DNA from: Methanobacterium petrolearium
GTDB lineage: Archaea > Methanobacteriota > Methanobacteria > Methanobacteriales > Methanobacteriaceae
Direction: 5' to 3'
Length of the DNA stretch: 64,000 nucleotides
Assembly: GCF_017873625.1 (NCBI RefSeq)
Contig: NZ_JAGGKL010000013.1
Location: 1-64,000 of the forward strand
Position 1 is the stretch's first letter. Each line of letters opens with the position of its first letter. The notes beneath the pieces were generated by a model. It was not told the origin of the DNA and searched no databases. It saw only the letters and a list, made by a program, of their open reading frames with translations. The translations under genes were made by a program, and so were the position numbers. Below are positions 37,081-48,419 of the stretch, piece by piece.

Positions 37081-37104
37081 ATATATGTTCATCTGAACAT
37101 ATAT
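37081..37104. promoter_or_regulatory. Long inverted repeat before the Zn/Cd-type ATPase (SmtB/ArsR-like operator)
   Basis: atatatgttca and tgaacatatat are perfect 11-base arms around a two-base centre. The downstream overlapping tgaacatatattca also forms the TGAA-N6-TTCA shape recognised by ArsR/SmtB metal sensors. It lies about 75 bp before the ATPase start at 37179. No regulator gene is adjacent, so a trans-acting sensor such as the ArsR-family protein at 22626 or another would be needed. Confidence 0.65.
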
Positions 37105-37178
37105 TCATATGAAAGTTCCTAATATTGTTTTTTCAGCAAATGTTTAGTAGCAAATATCTAGTATTAGAGGAAAATAAA

Positions 37179-39149
37179 ATGACGAAAAATCATGAACACT
37201 GTACAGAAGACTTGGATTCATCAGCCACATGCAGCTGTTGCGGTGGAGATATATTTCAGGAAAAACCACCCCTTTGGAAACACAAACCCCTGCTAATCAT
37301 ATGCACGTCTGCAGTAATATTTGCCGTTGCTTTGGTCCTTGAAAAATTCCTTAACCAGGGCATACTGGCAGAAGTAGCATTCCTGGCTGTGGTGGCAGTG
37401 GCTGGTTATGAAATCATCATGGGGGCTTTTAAAGGACTTTTGAAATTCCGTTTCAATATGAACCTCCTCATTACCATTGCAGCAGTAGGTGCATTTCTCA
37501 TAGGTCATGGTGAAGAAGGAGCAGCTGTTATCCTCCTATTTTATGTGGCTGAATTTTTGGAGGACTATGCCAGTGAACGGGCACGTAACTCCATAGCTGC
37601 TCTCCTTAAACTGGCACCTGAAACAGCCCATGTGATTCGCAAGGGACAGGAATTGGAAGTTCATGCACACAGTGTGCAACTGGATGAAACGGTAGTGATC
37701 CGGCCGGGTGATAAGATACCCCTGGATGGTGTGGTGATTAAGGGTTCATCCGCAGTAGATCAATCCCCTATAACTGGTGAAAGTATGCCAGTAACCAAAA
37801 AAAGTGATGACGAGGTTTTTGCAGGAACCCTCAACGCTGAAGGATATTTGGAAGTAAGGGTAACCCGGAAATCCGATGAAACCATCATATCCAGAATCAT
37901 AGAACTGGTACGTGAGTCTAAAAATAAAAAATCAAAAACAGAATCATTCATCGATGGTTTCGCAACATATTACACTCCTTCCGTGATTTCACTGGCCATT
38001 GTAGTGGCGATAATCCCTCCCTTCCTATGGGGGGCTTCGTTTGATGACTGGTTCTACCGGGCTCTGGTTCTTCTGGTGGTATCCTGTCCATGTGCCCTGG
38101 CCATATCCACTCCAGTTTCCATGGTATCAGGAATAACATCCGCCACCAGAAACGGAGTACTGATAAAAGGAGGAGAATACCTGGAAGAAATGAAAAATGT
38201 GAAAACGGTAGTCTTTGATAAGACTGGAACCCTAACTGAAGGCTGTCTGGAAGTCACAGATATATTTACTTTTAACGGCACTTCCATGGATGACGTGTTA
38301 AGAATATCTACCTCCTTGGAGTCCCATTCCAAACACCCCCTGGCAAAAGCCATACTCAAAAAATCCAAAGAAGTTGGAGTGCAACTGGAAGAAGTCCATA
38401 ACTTCAAATCCATAACTGGAACTGGTTTAAAGGGTGAAATTAATGGAAAAACGTTTTATGTGGGTAATAAAACTTTATTTAGGGACACAAACCGTTTTAA
38501 GGATGAAGATATCCCTCTGGGGAGGATAAAGAAATTAGAGGAAGAAGGTAAAACCGCAGTCTTATTGGGAAACCAACAGGAAATTATGGGGTTAATCGTT
38601 CTTATGGATAGTATTAGGGATGATGCCAATAAAACCATTCGATTCCTCAAAAGAAATGGAATTAAGACGGTTATGCTCACTGGTGATAACCAGGGCACTG
38701 CACGTGGAGTAGCCTCTCAGTTGGGATTGGATGAATATTACCATGGACTCCTACCTGAGGACAAGGTGGAAAAGATTGATGAACTTGTCCAAAACCATGG
38801 ACACGTGGCCATGGTGGGTGATGGAGTTAATGATGCTCCTGCACTGGCAAGAGCCAACATAGGAATTGTTATGGGGGCAGCTGGTTCAGATGTTGCCATT
38901 GAAACTGCAGATGTGGCTTTGATGAACGATGATCTTGTCAAAATAGAATACCTTGTGAAACTAAGTAGAAAAACCATGGGCGTTGTCAGGGAAAACGTAA
39001 TTTTATCCATACTGATAAAAACATCTTTCGCAATTCTGGCAGTTTTAGGATTTATCACCCTGTGGATGGCAGTGGGTATTGGGGATATGGGTCTCAGCTT
39101 GACAGTTATCCTGAACGCCCTTAGAATAGGGAGTCAAAAATTCCAATGA
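37179..39149 (+). CDS. P1B-type Zn/Cd/Pb-transporting ATPase
   Basis: 656 residues. The N-terminus has HEHCTEDL and SATCSCCGGD instead of a full HMA domain. The membrane motif VVSCPCALAISTPVSMVSG near 304 marks the Zn2+/Cd2+/Pb2+ P1B-2 group. VDQSPITGES near 197, FDKTGTLTEG near 345 and MVGDGVNDAPALARAN near 545 are the P-type motifs. It exports divalent metals. ATG 37179 is chosen because GAGG lies eight bases upstream; a TTG/ATG extension to 37125 has no ribosome site. It is convergent with trpD (16 bp apart) and follows an ArsR-like operator. Confidence 0.92.
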   Translation: MTKNHEHCTEDLDSSATCSCCGGDIFQEKPPLWKHKPLLIICTSAVIFAVALVLEKFLNQGILAEVAFLAVVAVAGYEIIMGAFKGLLKFRFNMNLLITIAAVGAFLIGHGEEGAAVILLFYVAEFLEDYASERARNSIAALLKLAPETAHVIRKGQELEVHAHSVQLDETVVIRPGDKIPLDGVVIKGSSAVDQSPITGESMPVTKKSDDEVFAGTLNAEGYLEVRVTRKSDETIISRIIELVRESKNKKSKTESFIDGFATYYTPSVISLAIVVAIIPPFLWGASFDDWFYRALVLLVVSCPCALAISTPVSMVSGITSATRNGVLIKGGEYLEEMKNVKTVVFDKTGTLTEGCLEVTDIFTFNGTSMDDVLRISTSLESHSKHPLAKAILKKSKEVGVQLEEVHNFKSITGTGLKGEINGKTFYVGNKTLFRDTNRFKDEDIPLGRIKKLEEEGKTAVLLGNQQEIMGLIVLMDSIRDDANKTIRFLKRNGIKTVMLTGDNQGTARGVASQLGLDEYYHGLLPEDKVEKIDELVQNHGHVAMVGDGVNDAPALARANIGIVMGAAGSDVAIETADVALMNDDLVKIEYLVKLSRKTMGVVRENVILSILIKTSFAILAVLGFITLWMAVGIGDMGLSLTVILNALRIGSQKFQ

Positions 39150-39164
39150 GATTATTATTAAGTG

Positions 39165-40216
39165 TTAACAATTACTCGCTGCAATGAATTCATCTAACTT
39201 CTGTTTGGCATCTCCATTTTGGACGGTTTTTCTGGCTAAATCTACTCCAGTTTTAAGATCAGATGTTTTATCTGCCAGGAACAAAATAGCCCCGGCATTG
39301 GCCAGGCAGATATCCATCCTGGCTTTCTGTTGGGCAGTTTCTCTTTTCCCATCCAGTACATCCATAGCAATTTTCATGTTTTCTTCCAGAGTATCCGGAG
39401 CCATAATGAACTTTTTATCCGCCAATTCTAGTCCTAAATCATTTGGTTGCAACTGAAAAACCTTTATTTCACCACCATCTAAAATTGCTACTTTGGTTTT
39501 GCCGATTATGGAGATTTCATCCATTGCTACATTATCTTCATCATCAAAACCATGCAATACCATGGCCCTTTTAACCCCTAAGTTTTTAAGGACATTGGCT
39601 ATTGATTCCACATATTCAGGGTCAAAAACTCCCATAAGATGGATATCTGCATTTGCAGGGGAAGTCAATGGTCCCAAAACATTAAAAACTGTGCGGATTC
39701 CCAGTTTTCTCCTTACAGGCATTACATGTTTGGTGGCAGGATGGAAGTTAGGGGCAAACATAAATCCCATTCCTGTTTTTTCAAGGCATGCTTCCACATC
39801 CTCTGGTTTACCATTTATATTAACTCCCACAGCCTCTAAAATATCAGCACCACCACATTTACTACTCACAGCTCTGTTTCCATGTTTGGCAATGGCCACA
39901 CCATTAGCTGCAGCAATAATGGCGGCAATAGTACTCACATTAAAGGTTTTAAAACTGTCCCCTCCAGTACCACAGGTATCCACCAGGGGTTCATCTAGCT
40001 GGACTGATACTTTAATGGAAACCTGGCGCATAGCCCTTACAAAACCCGTTATTTCGGATATGGATTCACCTTTAGTGGCAAGAGCGGATAATAAAGCAGC
40101 CATGTGCACATCACTGGCACTACCACTTACCATTTCCATCATACAATCATAAGCCTCTTTTTCCTCAAGATCCTGTCGGGATACAACCTTTTTTAAACAC
40201 TCTTCAATCATTTGCA

Positions 40217-40217
<1 letters not shown>
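39165..40217 (-). CDS. trpD: Anthranilate phosphoribosyltransferase
   Basis: About 350 residues. VDTCGTGGDSFKTFNVSTIA near 80-99 is the phosphoribosyl-pyrophosphate loop (GTGGD), and KHGNRAVSSKCGGADILEAV near 111-130 the anthranilate site. It joins anthranilate to PRPP in the second committed step to tryptophan. It is the last gene of the trp operon; its ATG at 40217 overlaps the trpA stop (TGATG). A GTG three bases upstream is less likely. Confidence 0.96.
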
Positions 40218-42222
<2,005 letters not shown>

Positions 42223-42288
42223 AAAATCACCATTATTCCTATTTTTCATTAAATCATATTGTTATCAAATATTTTGGAGTAATTCATT

Positions 42289-42948
42289 TTATAATGTTTT
42301 AATTTTCATTAATTTTTGAATTTTATCAGAATTTTTAACTCCAGGTTCATCTTCTACACCCGAGTTAACATCAAAGAATGTGAATATCTTCGCCAGGGGG
42401 TTCCCTTCATTTTTAATTCTTTCAATGTTCATTCCTCCAGCAAGGAAAAGTTCAATATTTTCATTATGAGATTTGGCGATTAGAGCTGCTTCTATCGCAG
42501 TATCTGTGGGGATCTGTTTCCCAGTTCCTCCGGTTTTTCCATGAATTTCATAATCAAAAAGCAGGTAATCACAGACATCTGCAAAATCTTCAATCTCTTG
42601 TTTTTTAGCAGGATCAATCATTTCAGATATTCCAATCGCTCGTGTAACGGTTAAACGAGAGTTATTATTCTTAATTTCTCCGATTTCATCTGGGGAAAGG
42701 GAATGAAGCTGTATATTATTCAAACCTGATTTTTTTATCCTTTCGTTGGCATCTACCATATTTGCAGGTTCAATTACAAGCACTGCCTTGTTTTTATCCA
42801 TCATGGTAGAGGTTAATTCTTTGATCTGGTCTGTTTCCACCCTTCTTTTGGATCTTTCAATGTTGATGAATCCTATGAGATCTGCACCTGCCTTTTCACA
42901 GGTTTCCAGGTCCATTTTGTTTCGTATTCCGCAGATTTTTATCTTCAT
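42289..42948 (-). CDS. trpF: Phosphoribosylanthranilate isomerase
   Basis: 219 residues, a TIM barrel that begins MKIKICGIRNKMDLETCEKA with the catalytic Cys in KICGI. IGFINIERSKRRVETDQIKE near 25 and FLAGGMNIERI near 165 follow. It performs the Amadori rearrangement of phosphoribosylanthranilate. Its start overlaps the trpC stop. After it there is a 66-bp gap, the only real spacer in the operon, before trpB. Confidence 0.94.
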   Translation of the reverse strand: MKIKICGIRNKMDLETCEKAGADLIGFINIERSKRRVETDQIKELTSTMMDKNKAVLVIEPANMVDANERIKKSGLNNIQLHSLSPDEIGEIKNNNSRLTVTRAIGISEMIDPAKKQEIEDFADVCDYLLFDYEIHGKTGGTGKQIPTDTAIEAALIAKSHNENIELFLAGGMNIERIKNEGNPLAKIFTFFDVNSGVEDEPGVKNSDKIQKLMKIKTL

Positions 42949-43766
42949 ATCACAGTCACTGCTGCACTATTGGCTATTCTATTGGCCCTGGCATTTTTGG
43001 CGGAATAAACCAATTCTCTGACCTTTCCATTGATATTATTGTTTGTCATGATGCTGGTACCCACCAAAAGGGCGTCTGCACCGAAACTGGAAAGTAATTC
43101 GACATCTTTGGCATTTTTCACTCCACTTTCTGATACCATGATGGTGTCAGAGGGTACTGACTGTGCTAATTTTTCAGTCCTTCCCAGATCAATGGAAAAA
43201 TCGTTGAAATCCCTGTTATTTATTCCTATTATTTTTGCACCAGCTTTGGTTGCTAGTTCTATTTCTTCATTATTTTTGCACTCCACCAGAGCGTCCATAT
43301 CAAGGTAGTGGCATAATTCGATCCCTTCCAGGAGGTTGGGATATAAACTGGCCATCAGGAGAACTGCACTAGCACCGTAGGCTCGAGCTTCATAAATTTG
43401 GTAGGGATCCAGTATGAAATCCTTGCGTAGTAAGGGAAGTTTGGTTATTCTGCAGGCCATTTTTAAATTATCAATATTACTTTTAAAGTATGATTCTTCA
43501 GTTAAAACTGAAACTGCACTGGCTCCTCCTTCTTCGAATTGGGGAAGAACCTCATCTATCGTAAGAGGACTGATATTTCCCAGAGAGGGGGATGCTGGTT
43601 TATATTCGCAGATAATGGAAACATCATCCTCTTTAGTTAAGGATTTTGCAAAATCAGTCCTGAGTTTAACCCGTCTGATATTCTCTTTTAACTCGTTAAG
43701 TGGTTGATATTTCATTCTAACCTTAAGGAACCTTTTTCTTTCCTGTATAATATCAGCGAATTTCAT
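42945..43766 (-). CDS. trpC: Indole-3-glycerol phosphate synthase
   Basis: 273 residues, a TIM barrel. ICEYKPASPSLGNISPLTID near 52-71 contains the catalytic Glu and Lys of the family, LRKDFILDPYQIYEARAYGA near 111-130 the second Lys, and GINNRDFNDFSIDL near 180 and SESGVKNAKDVELLSSFGAD near 210 the later phosphate loops. It closes the indole ring. It overlaps trpG and trpF by four bases each. Confidence 0.96.
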   Translation of the reverse strand: MKFADIIQERKRFLKVRMKYQPLNELKENIRRVKLRTDFAKSLTKEDDVSIICEYKPASPSLGNISPLTIDEVLPQFEEGGASAVSVLTEESYFKSNIDNLKMACRITKLPLLRKDFILDPYQIYEARAYGASAVLLMASLYPNLLEGIELCHYLDMDALVECKNNEEIELATKAGAKIIGINNRDFNDFSIDLGRTEKLAQSVPSDTIMVSESGVKNAKDVELLSSFGADALLVGTSIMTNNNINGKVRELVYSAKNARANRIANSAAVTVI

Positions 43767-44341
43767 GAGACTTCCATCTCCAGGAAATTTTTCATAATGA
43801 TTTTACCATCATGGGTTCCAATGGATTCTGGGTGGAATTGGAGGCCAAATATGGGATATTCATGGTGTTTTATGGCCATGATCATGCCTTCATCAGTTTC
43901 AGCCAGGATATCAACAGATTCTGGTGTGGTATCCCGTTTACATACCAGGGAATGGTATCTGGCAGCTGGAAGAGGACTGCTCACTCCCTGGAACATTCCA
44001 TTATTTTGATGGATTATTTGAGTTTGTTTTCCGTGCACGGGTTCTGTGCGGATTATTTGGCCACCAAATGCGGTGAAAATTCCCTGATGTCCCAAACACA
44101 CACCTAACACTGGGATTTTTTTACCTACCTCCAGGATAGTGTCTTTGGAAACTCCGAAATCCCTTTCGTTTTCAGGGTTTCCTGGTCCAGGAGATATGAT
44201 AATTTGGGATGGTTGGAGTTTTTTTATCTCTTCCACAGTTATTTCGTCATTTCTGTAAACTTGGATGTCTTTTTCAAATTCTCCCACTAGTTGATAAAGA
44301 TTATAGGTGAAAGAATCGTAGTTATCGATTATTAGTATCAT
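43763..44341 (-). CDS. trpG: Anthranilate synthase component II (glutamine amidotransferase)
   Basis: 192 residues, class I amidotransferase. LIIDNYDSFTYNLYQLVGEF opens the fold, IISPGPGNP near 48 is the oxyanion loop, PVLGVCLGHQGIFTAFGG near 75 has the nucleophile Cys, and GLQFHPESIGTHDG near 168 gives His and Glu of the triad. It supplies ammonia to TrpE. ATG overlaps the trpE stop by four bases. Confidence 0.96.
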   Translation of the reverse strand: MILIIDNYDSFTYNLYQLVGEFEKDIQVYRNDEITVEEIKKLQPSQIIISPGPGNPENERDFGVSKDTILEVGKKIPVLGVCLGHQGIFTAFGGQIIRTEPVHGKQTQIIHQNNGMFQGVSSPLPAARYHSLVCKRDTTPESVDILAETDEGMIMAIKHHEYPIFGLQFHPESIGTHDGKIIMKNFLEMEVS

Positions 44342-45729
44342 TTTGCTTCACCTGACATGTTAAGTGCGCTTAAAAGTGCCTGAGCTTTGTTTTCACATTC
44401 ATAATATTCACTGGTGGGAACTGAGTCATGGACTATTCCTGCCCCTGCCTGTATTTTTCCATGGGCACCGTCACATACCAGGGTTCTTATGGTTATGGCA
44501 AAATCTGCATTCCCATTTAAACCGAAGTATCCCACTGCACCGGCGTAGGGTCCGCGGGGGATCTGTTCCAGTTGATTAATTATTTCCATAGCCCGGATTT
44601 TAGGGGCACCACTTAGGGTACCTGCAGGGAATATGGAGGCAAAGGCATCCACGGCATTTTTACCATTCTGGAGTTTGCCCTGCACCCTAGATACAATATG
44701 CTGAACATGGGAGAATTTCTTCACAGTCATATATTCTGGAACATGTACTGTGCCAAATTCACTTACCTTCCCAATATCATTACGGGCCAGATCTACCAGC
44801 ATCAGATGTTCGGCTCTTTCCTTTTCATCAGCTAAAAGTTCTCGTTCCAGATTTAGATCTTCCTGTGGTGTTTTTCCACGTTTTCGGGTTCCGGCTATTG
44901 GATAGGTTTCAACATCCTTTCCTTCCACCCGTACCAGCATTTCCGGACTGGAACCGATTATCTCCCTTTGACCCAGCTTCAAATGGTACATATAGGGTGA
45001 TGGGTTGATGTTTCGGAGAGTTTCATAAAAAGACAGTTTATCCCCGGAAATTTCATATTCACGGGCATTGGAGATGACACCCTGGAAGATTTCCCCGGCT
45101 TTAATTTTATCTTTAGTTTCTAAAACCATATTTTCAAATTTTTCACGGGAAAAATGATGGTTTTTTTCTTTAAAGGATAATTTTTTGTTGTTAAATTCTT
45201 CACGGGAAGTTTCTTTGATTTCATCCAGCCGATTTTCTCCAAGGGTTATATATTCACATTTATTCTGAAGCCGGTCAAAGATCACAGCATCCATGAAAAG
45301 TCCAAATTCATAATCTGGCATGGTTCCTATTTCCACTTGGACTGGTTCAAAGTATCGCACTGATTCATAGGATACATATCCCACCAATCCCCCGCGGAAT
45401 CCTTTTTTCTTACTTCCATTTCCAATGATACCTTTAATTTCATCAAAGGGATTTGGAGTTTCAAATTCTAGGGTTTCATCTTCATTCTCGATTTTGAGAA
45501 TTCCATTCTGGGCCTTGATAATGGCGGTTGGTTTGAAACCTATAACTGAGTATCTGGCCAGACCACCATCACTTTCCATGGACTCTAGAAGGAAACTACT
45601 GGGATATTTAGAGTATATTTTTTTGAAAAGTTCGAAAGGAGAGTCAAAATCTATTTGAGTCTTTTGAACTTCTTTATTTTTCAGTTCATATTCGCCAAAA
45701 GCATTCACAGCCCTGCATTTTTTCACCAT
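44338..45729 (-). CDS. trpE: Anthranilate synthase component I
   Basis: 463 residues. The chorismate-binding domain has ARYSVIGFKPTAI near 57, GQREIIGSSPEMLVRVEGKD near 252, YPIAGTRKRGKTPQEDLNLE near 275, and FPAGTLSGAPKIRAMEIINQ near 369. LLESMESDGGLARYS holds the Leu-Leu-Glu-Ser feature that senses tryptophan in feedback inhibition. It converts chorismate to anthranilate with TrpG. A GTG at 45684 is an alternative start; ATG 45729 is the first after the promoter. First gene of the operon. Confidence 0.95.
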   Translation of the reverse strand: MVKKCRAVNAFGEYELKNKEVQKTQIDFDSPFELFKKIYSKYPSSFLLESMESDGGLARYSVIGFKPTAIIKAQNGILKIENEDETLEFETPNPFDEIKGIIGNGSKKKGFRGGLVGYVSYESVRYFEPVQVEIGTMPDYEFGLFMDAVIFDRLQNKCEYITLGENRLDEIKETSREEFNNKKLSFKEKNHHFSREKFENMVLETKDKIKAGEIFQGVISNAREYEISGDKLSFYETLRNINPSPYMYHLKLGQREIIGSSPEMLVRVEGKDVETYPIAGTRKRGKTPQEDLNLERELLADEKERAEHLMLVDLARNDIGKVSEFGTVHVPEYMTVKKFSHVQHIVSRVQGKLQNGKNAVDAFASIFPAGTLSGAPKIRAMEIINQLEQIPRGPYAGAVGYFGLNGNADFAITIRTLVCDGAHGKIQAGAGIVHDSVPTSEYYECENKAQALLSALNMSGEAK

Positions 45730-45758
45730 AATTAGTCACTGACACTCATATACTTCAT

Positions 45759-45794
45759 TGTACTATTTAAACCTTTAGAGTATAAAAATGTACA
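45759..45794. promoter_or_regulatory. Divergent trpE/trpY promoters with TRP boxes
   Basis: TGTACA (45789-45794) and a one-mismatch TGTACT (45759-45764) are 30 bp apart. Each touches a TATA box: TTTAAATA for trpE on the minus strand (45764-45771) and gtataaaa for trpY on the plus strand (about 45779-45786). In Methanothermobacter TrpY binds TGTACA boxes between these same two genes and represses both, more strongly with tryptophan. The same layout here indicates the same control. Confidence 0.85.
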
Positions 45795-45921
45795 TAAAAT
45801 TAATTATATGGGCACTGCTAAATGGAACATATAGAATGGTGCAGAGCAGTGAAAGTGAAATGATTACTGTGGAAAAATTTAGGTATCATGGATAAAACTT
45901 AATTATCATGGAGAAAACCGC

Positions 45922-46425
45922 ATGTGGGACCGTGTAAAACATAAATTCGAAAAATTTCCAGCAAGAATGGGAGTAGCACGTAAAATAGTTGAACTAGGGC
46001 TAAGGGTTGGTGAAAATGGCAAAATTTACTGTGGAGACGTGGAAATAACTGACGTAGCCCTAGCACGAGGAGCAGACGTGGATCGCAGATCCATCCGGGC
46101 TACAGTAGAAGTGATAATGGATGACCCGGAACTAGCCGCCATTTTCAGCAACATATTCCCAGCCGGAGCCTTACTTAAAAACGTAGCCAACGATCTTGGT
46201 TTTGGAGTGGTGGAAGTAGAAGCCCATGCTGGTGCTCCAGGCATACTGGCTAAAGCCACCCAGTTAATATCACAAGAAGGTATAAGTATCAGACAGGCCC
46301 ATGCAGGGGATCCCGAACTGGAGGAAAACCCAAAACTAACCATAATAACTGAAAAACCAGTTAAAGGGGATATGATCCAGAAATTTCTGGCTATTCAGGG
46401 GGTTAAGAGAGTTTCTATTTATTAA
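45922..46425 (+). CDS. trpY: Trp operon repressor TrpY (HTH plus ACT-domain)
   Basis: 167 residues. The N-terminal half, KHKFEKFPARMGVARKIVEL to EITDVALARGADVDRRSIRA, is a winged-helix DNA-binding unit. The C-terminal half, FGVVEVEAHAGAPGILAKAT to KRVSIY, is an ACT-like amino-acid-binding domain with GAPG at the ligand loop. It matches TrpY of Methanothermobacter in length, order and in being divergent from trpE. It represses trpEGCFBAD and itself when tryptophan is plentiful. GGAG lies eight bases before ATG 45922. Confidence 0.93.
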   Translation: MWDRVKHKFEKFPARMGVARKIVELGLRVGENGKIYCGDVEITDVALARGADVDRRSIRATVEVIMDDPELAAIFSNIFPAGALLKNVANDLGFGVVEVEAHAGAPGILAKATQLISQEGISIRQAHAGDPELEENPKLTIITEKPVKGDMIQKFLAIQGVKRVSIY

Positions 46426-46538
46426 TCAATCTAAAATGGGTTAAAAAACAAGAAAAACTTTGAAAACTTATGAAGAAGAAAAAATGAAAAATATAAAATA
46501 ATATTCTTTAATTATGCATTTTTCACGGTTTTAACTTT

Positions 46539-46772
46539 TCATGCTTCTTCTTCATCCATAATCTTCAGAAGTTCATCCCATGCTTCCAGGGATTCTTGAG
46601 CTTCCTGGTCAGATAAAACCTCTATTGCATATCCTGAATGTACCAGGACGTAACGACCCACATCCACATCCTCTACTAGATCCAGTTTAGCTTGTTGCCT
46701 GACTCCACCAAAGTCCACAGTGGCTACATTATTATTAATTTCTACAATTTGAGCTGGTGCTGCGATACACAT
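46539..46772 (-). CDS. hypC: Hydrogenase maturation chaperone HypC
   Basis: 77 residues. It begins MCIAAPAQIVEINNNVATVD; Cys2 is the essential residue that binds the Fe(CN)2CO precursor and the large subunit of NiFe hydrogenases. DFGGVRQQAKLDLVEDVDVG and YVLVHSGYAIEVL complete the OB-like HypC fold. ATG 46772 is chosen because Met-Cys must be the start and AAGGTGATC lies just upstream; a longer frame from 46781 would bury Cys2. No other hyp genes are adjacent. Confidence 0.95.
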   Translation of the reverse strand: MCIAAPAQIVEINNNVATVDFGGVRQQAKLDLVEDVDVGRYVLVHSGYAIEVLSDQEAQESLEAWDELLKIMDEEEA

Positions 46773-47010
46773 TACGATCACCTTCTAAAAGTTATTTTAA
46801 AGAGTTAATATTCGTTTTCGGATTAGTTGGATTAACTTTACCTTGAATTGTATTAAATTAGAAGTGTTTTACTAAGAATTCACCCAAAGTTTAGTTATTT
46901 TAATAGATACTCATCACAATATAAATATCTTGGGGAGGAATGGATTTTTTAGTTATGAAATTGATTTCATATTATGTGTAAAGTGATGAGTATGTAAGTG
47001 GGATGATGAA

Positions 47011-48327
47011 ATGAAAATGGTGATAATTGGGGGAGGACCAGCAGGCCGCACTGCAGCTACGGAAGCAGCACAACTTGATGCAGAAGTCACATTAATTGAA
47101 AGAAAACATATTGGAGGAACTTGCCTTCATGAAGGTTGCATGGTAGTGTGTGGATTGAATGAGGTAGTCCGTTTTCATGAAAACTCTAAAAAATTCCACC
47201 AAATGAGTATCATCTCTAATCAACCCCAAGTTGATTATTCCAAAGTGGTCCAGGGGATAAAAAAGGTAATAGGTAAAATAGAACGGGTTTTAAAACATGA
47301 AACCAGACAATCAGGGGTAGAAATAGTCCTGGGAGAAGCATCAAAGATCAACGAAGAGACAGTGGAAGTTGATGGGGAAGAATATCCATATGATAAACTC
47401 TTAATATCCACAGGTTCTAGACCATTCATCCCGCCTGTCCTGGGAGTGGAGAATGCTTTAACCTACCGGGATGTTTTAAATTTTAAAGAAGTACCTGAAA
47501 AACTAAATATCGTGGGTAGTGGTGTAATTGCTGCAGAATTTGCAGGAATATTCTCATCACTGGGAAGCCAGGTTAAAGTATTGTGCCGTGGCAGTTTTTT
47601 AAGAAATTTAGATGGTGAAATCAAAAAATATGTATTAGAACATCTGCTTCGTGATGTAGAAATCACAGAAAACGTGCAGGTTAATGAAATAACCAGTGAG
47701 GGTGCAATCACTTCTGGTGGGGAAGTAGAAGGGCCGGTATTTTTGGCCACAGGCATGACACCCAACTCAGAAATAGCTGAAAATCTGGTTGAAATCGGAT
47801 CCAAAGGTCAAATAAGGGTTAATAAACAAATGAAAACCAGTAATTCATCTATTTATGCTGCAGGTGATGTTGTGGGGACGGTTGGCAATACTCCAGTGGC
47901 ACGTAGGGAGGGTGTTGTTGCAGCGAGAAATGCATGTGAAATATCAGCTACCATGGATTATTCCATCATACCTCAATCCTTAACACTTTACTATCCAGTT
48001 AGTTTTCTAAACACTGAAAGTGAATTTAAAAATTTTAAAGATGAATCAGAAGCATTCAATGTTCGTATAAGGGGTTCAGGTGGTCCCGGTTCATTCTGGA
48101 ATGTTCTGGAGGGGAATACTGGTTTTACCAAAATGTCAGCAAACCTAAAAACCGGTGATATACTCAGTGCATCTTCAATATCACCTTCATCCAGTACCAG
48201 CATACCATACCTGGCTAAGATGATTAAAGATGGTTATAAAACATCTGACTTTGATGATTTTATAGAAACACACCCTTCAACAGATGCTATTTATAAATTA
48301 CTGCATTTTTTGGCAAAATATGGCTAA
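47011..48327 (+). CDS. Pyridine nucleotide-disulfide oxidoreductase (dihydrolipoamide dehydrogenase-like)
   Basis: 438 residues. VIIGGGPAGRTAATEAAQLD binds FAD, HIGGTCLHEGCMVV near 41-54 holds the redox-active Cys-x4-Cys pair, VGSGVIAAEFAGIFSSLGSQ near 169 is the NAD(P)H Rossmann motif and IYAAGDVVGTVG near 285 the second FAD contact. The C-terminal dimerisation domain is present but shows no His-x4-Glu that real lipoamide dehydrogenases use: it ends THPSTDAIYKLLHFLAKYG, with a THPS His. The electron acceptor is unknown; methanogens lack the pyruvate dehydrogenase complex. Confidence 0.88.
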   Translation: MKMVIIGGGPAGRTAATEAAQLDAEVTLIERKHIGGTCLHEGCMVVCGLNEVVRFHENSKKFHQMSIISNQPQVDYSKVVQGIKKVIGKIERVLKHETRQSGVEIVLGEASKINEETVEVDGEEYPYDKLLISTGSRPFIPPVLGVENALTYRDVLNFKEVPEKLNIVGSGVIAAEFAGIFSSLGSQVKVLCRGSFLRNLDGEIKKYVLEHLLRDVEITENVQVNEITSEGAITSGGEVEGPVFLATGMTPNSEIAENLVEIGSKGQIRVNKQMKTSNSSIYAAGDVVGTVGNTPVARREGVVAARNACEISATMDYSIIPQSLTLYYPVSFLNTESEFKNFKDESEAFNVRIRGSGGPGSFWNVLEGNTGFTKMSANLKTGDILSASSISPSSSTSIPYLAKMIKDGYKTSDFDDFIETHPSTDAIYKLLHFLAKYG

Positions 48328-48419
48328 GTAACATGTTAAATAATAAAAAACAGATTTATCCTGCATAAACCAGAGTGTTTAAGTGTAATGCTCAGAATAC
48401 GCAAATGATTGTTGTTTAT

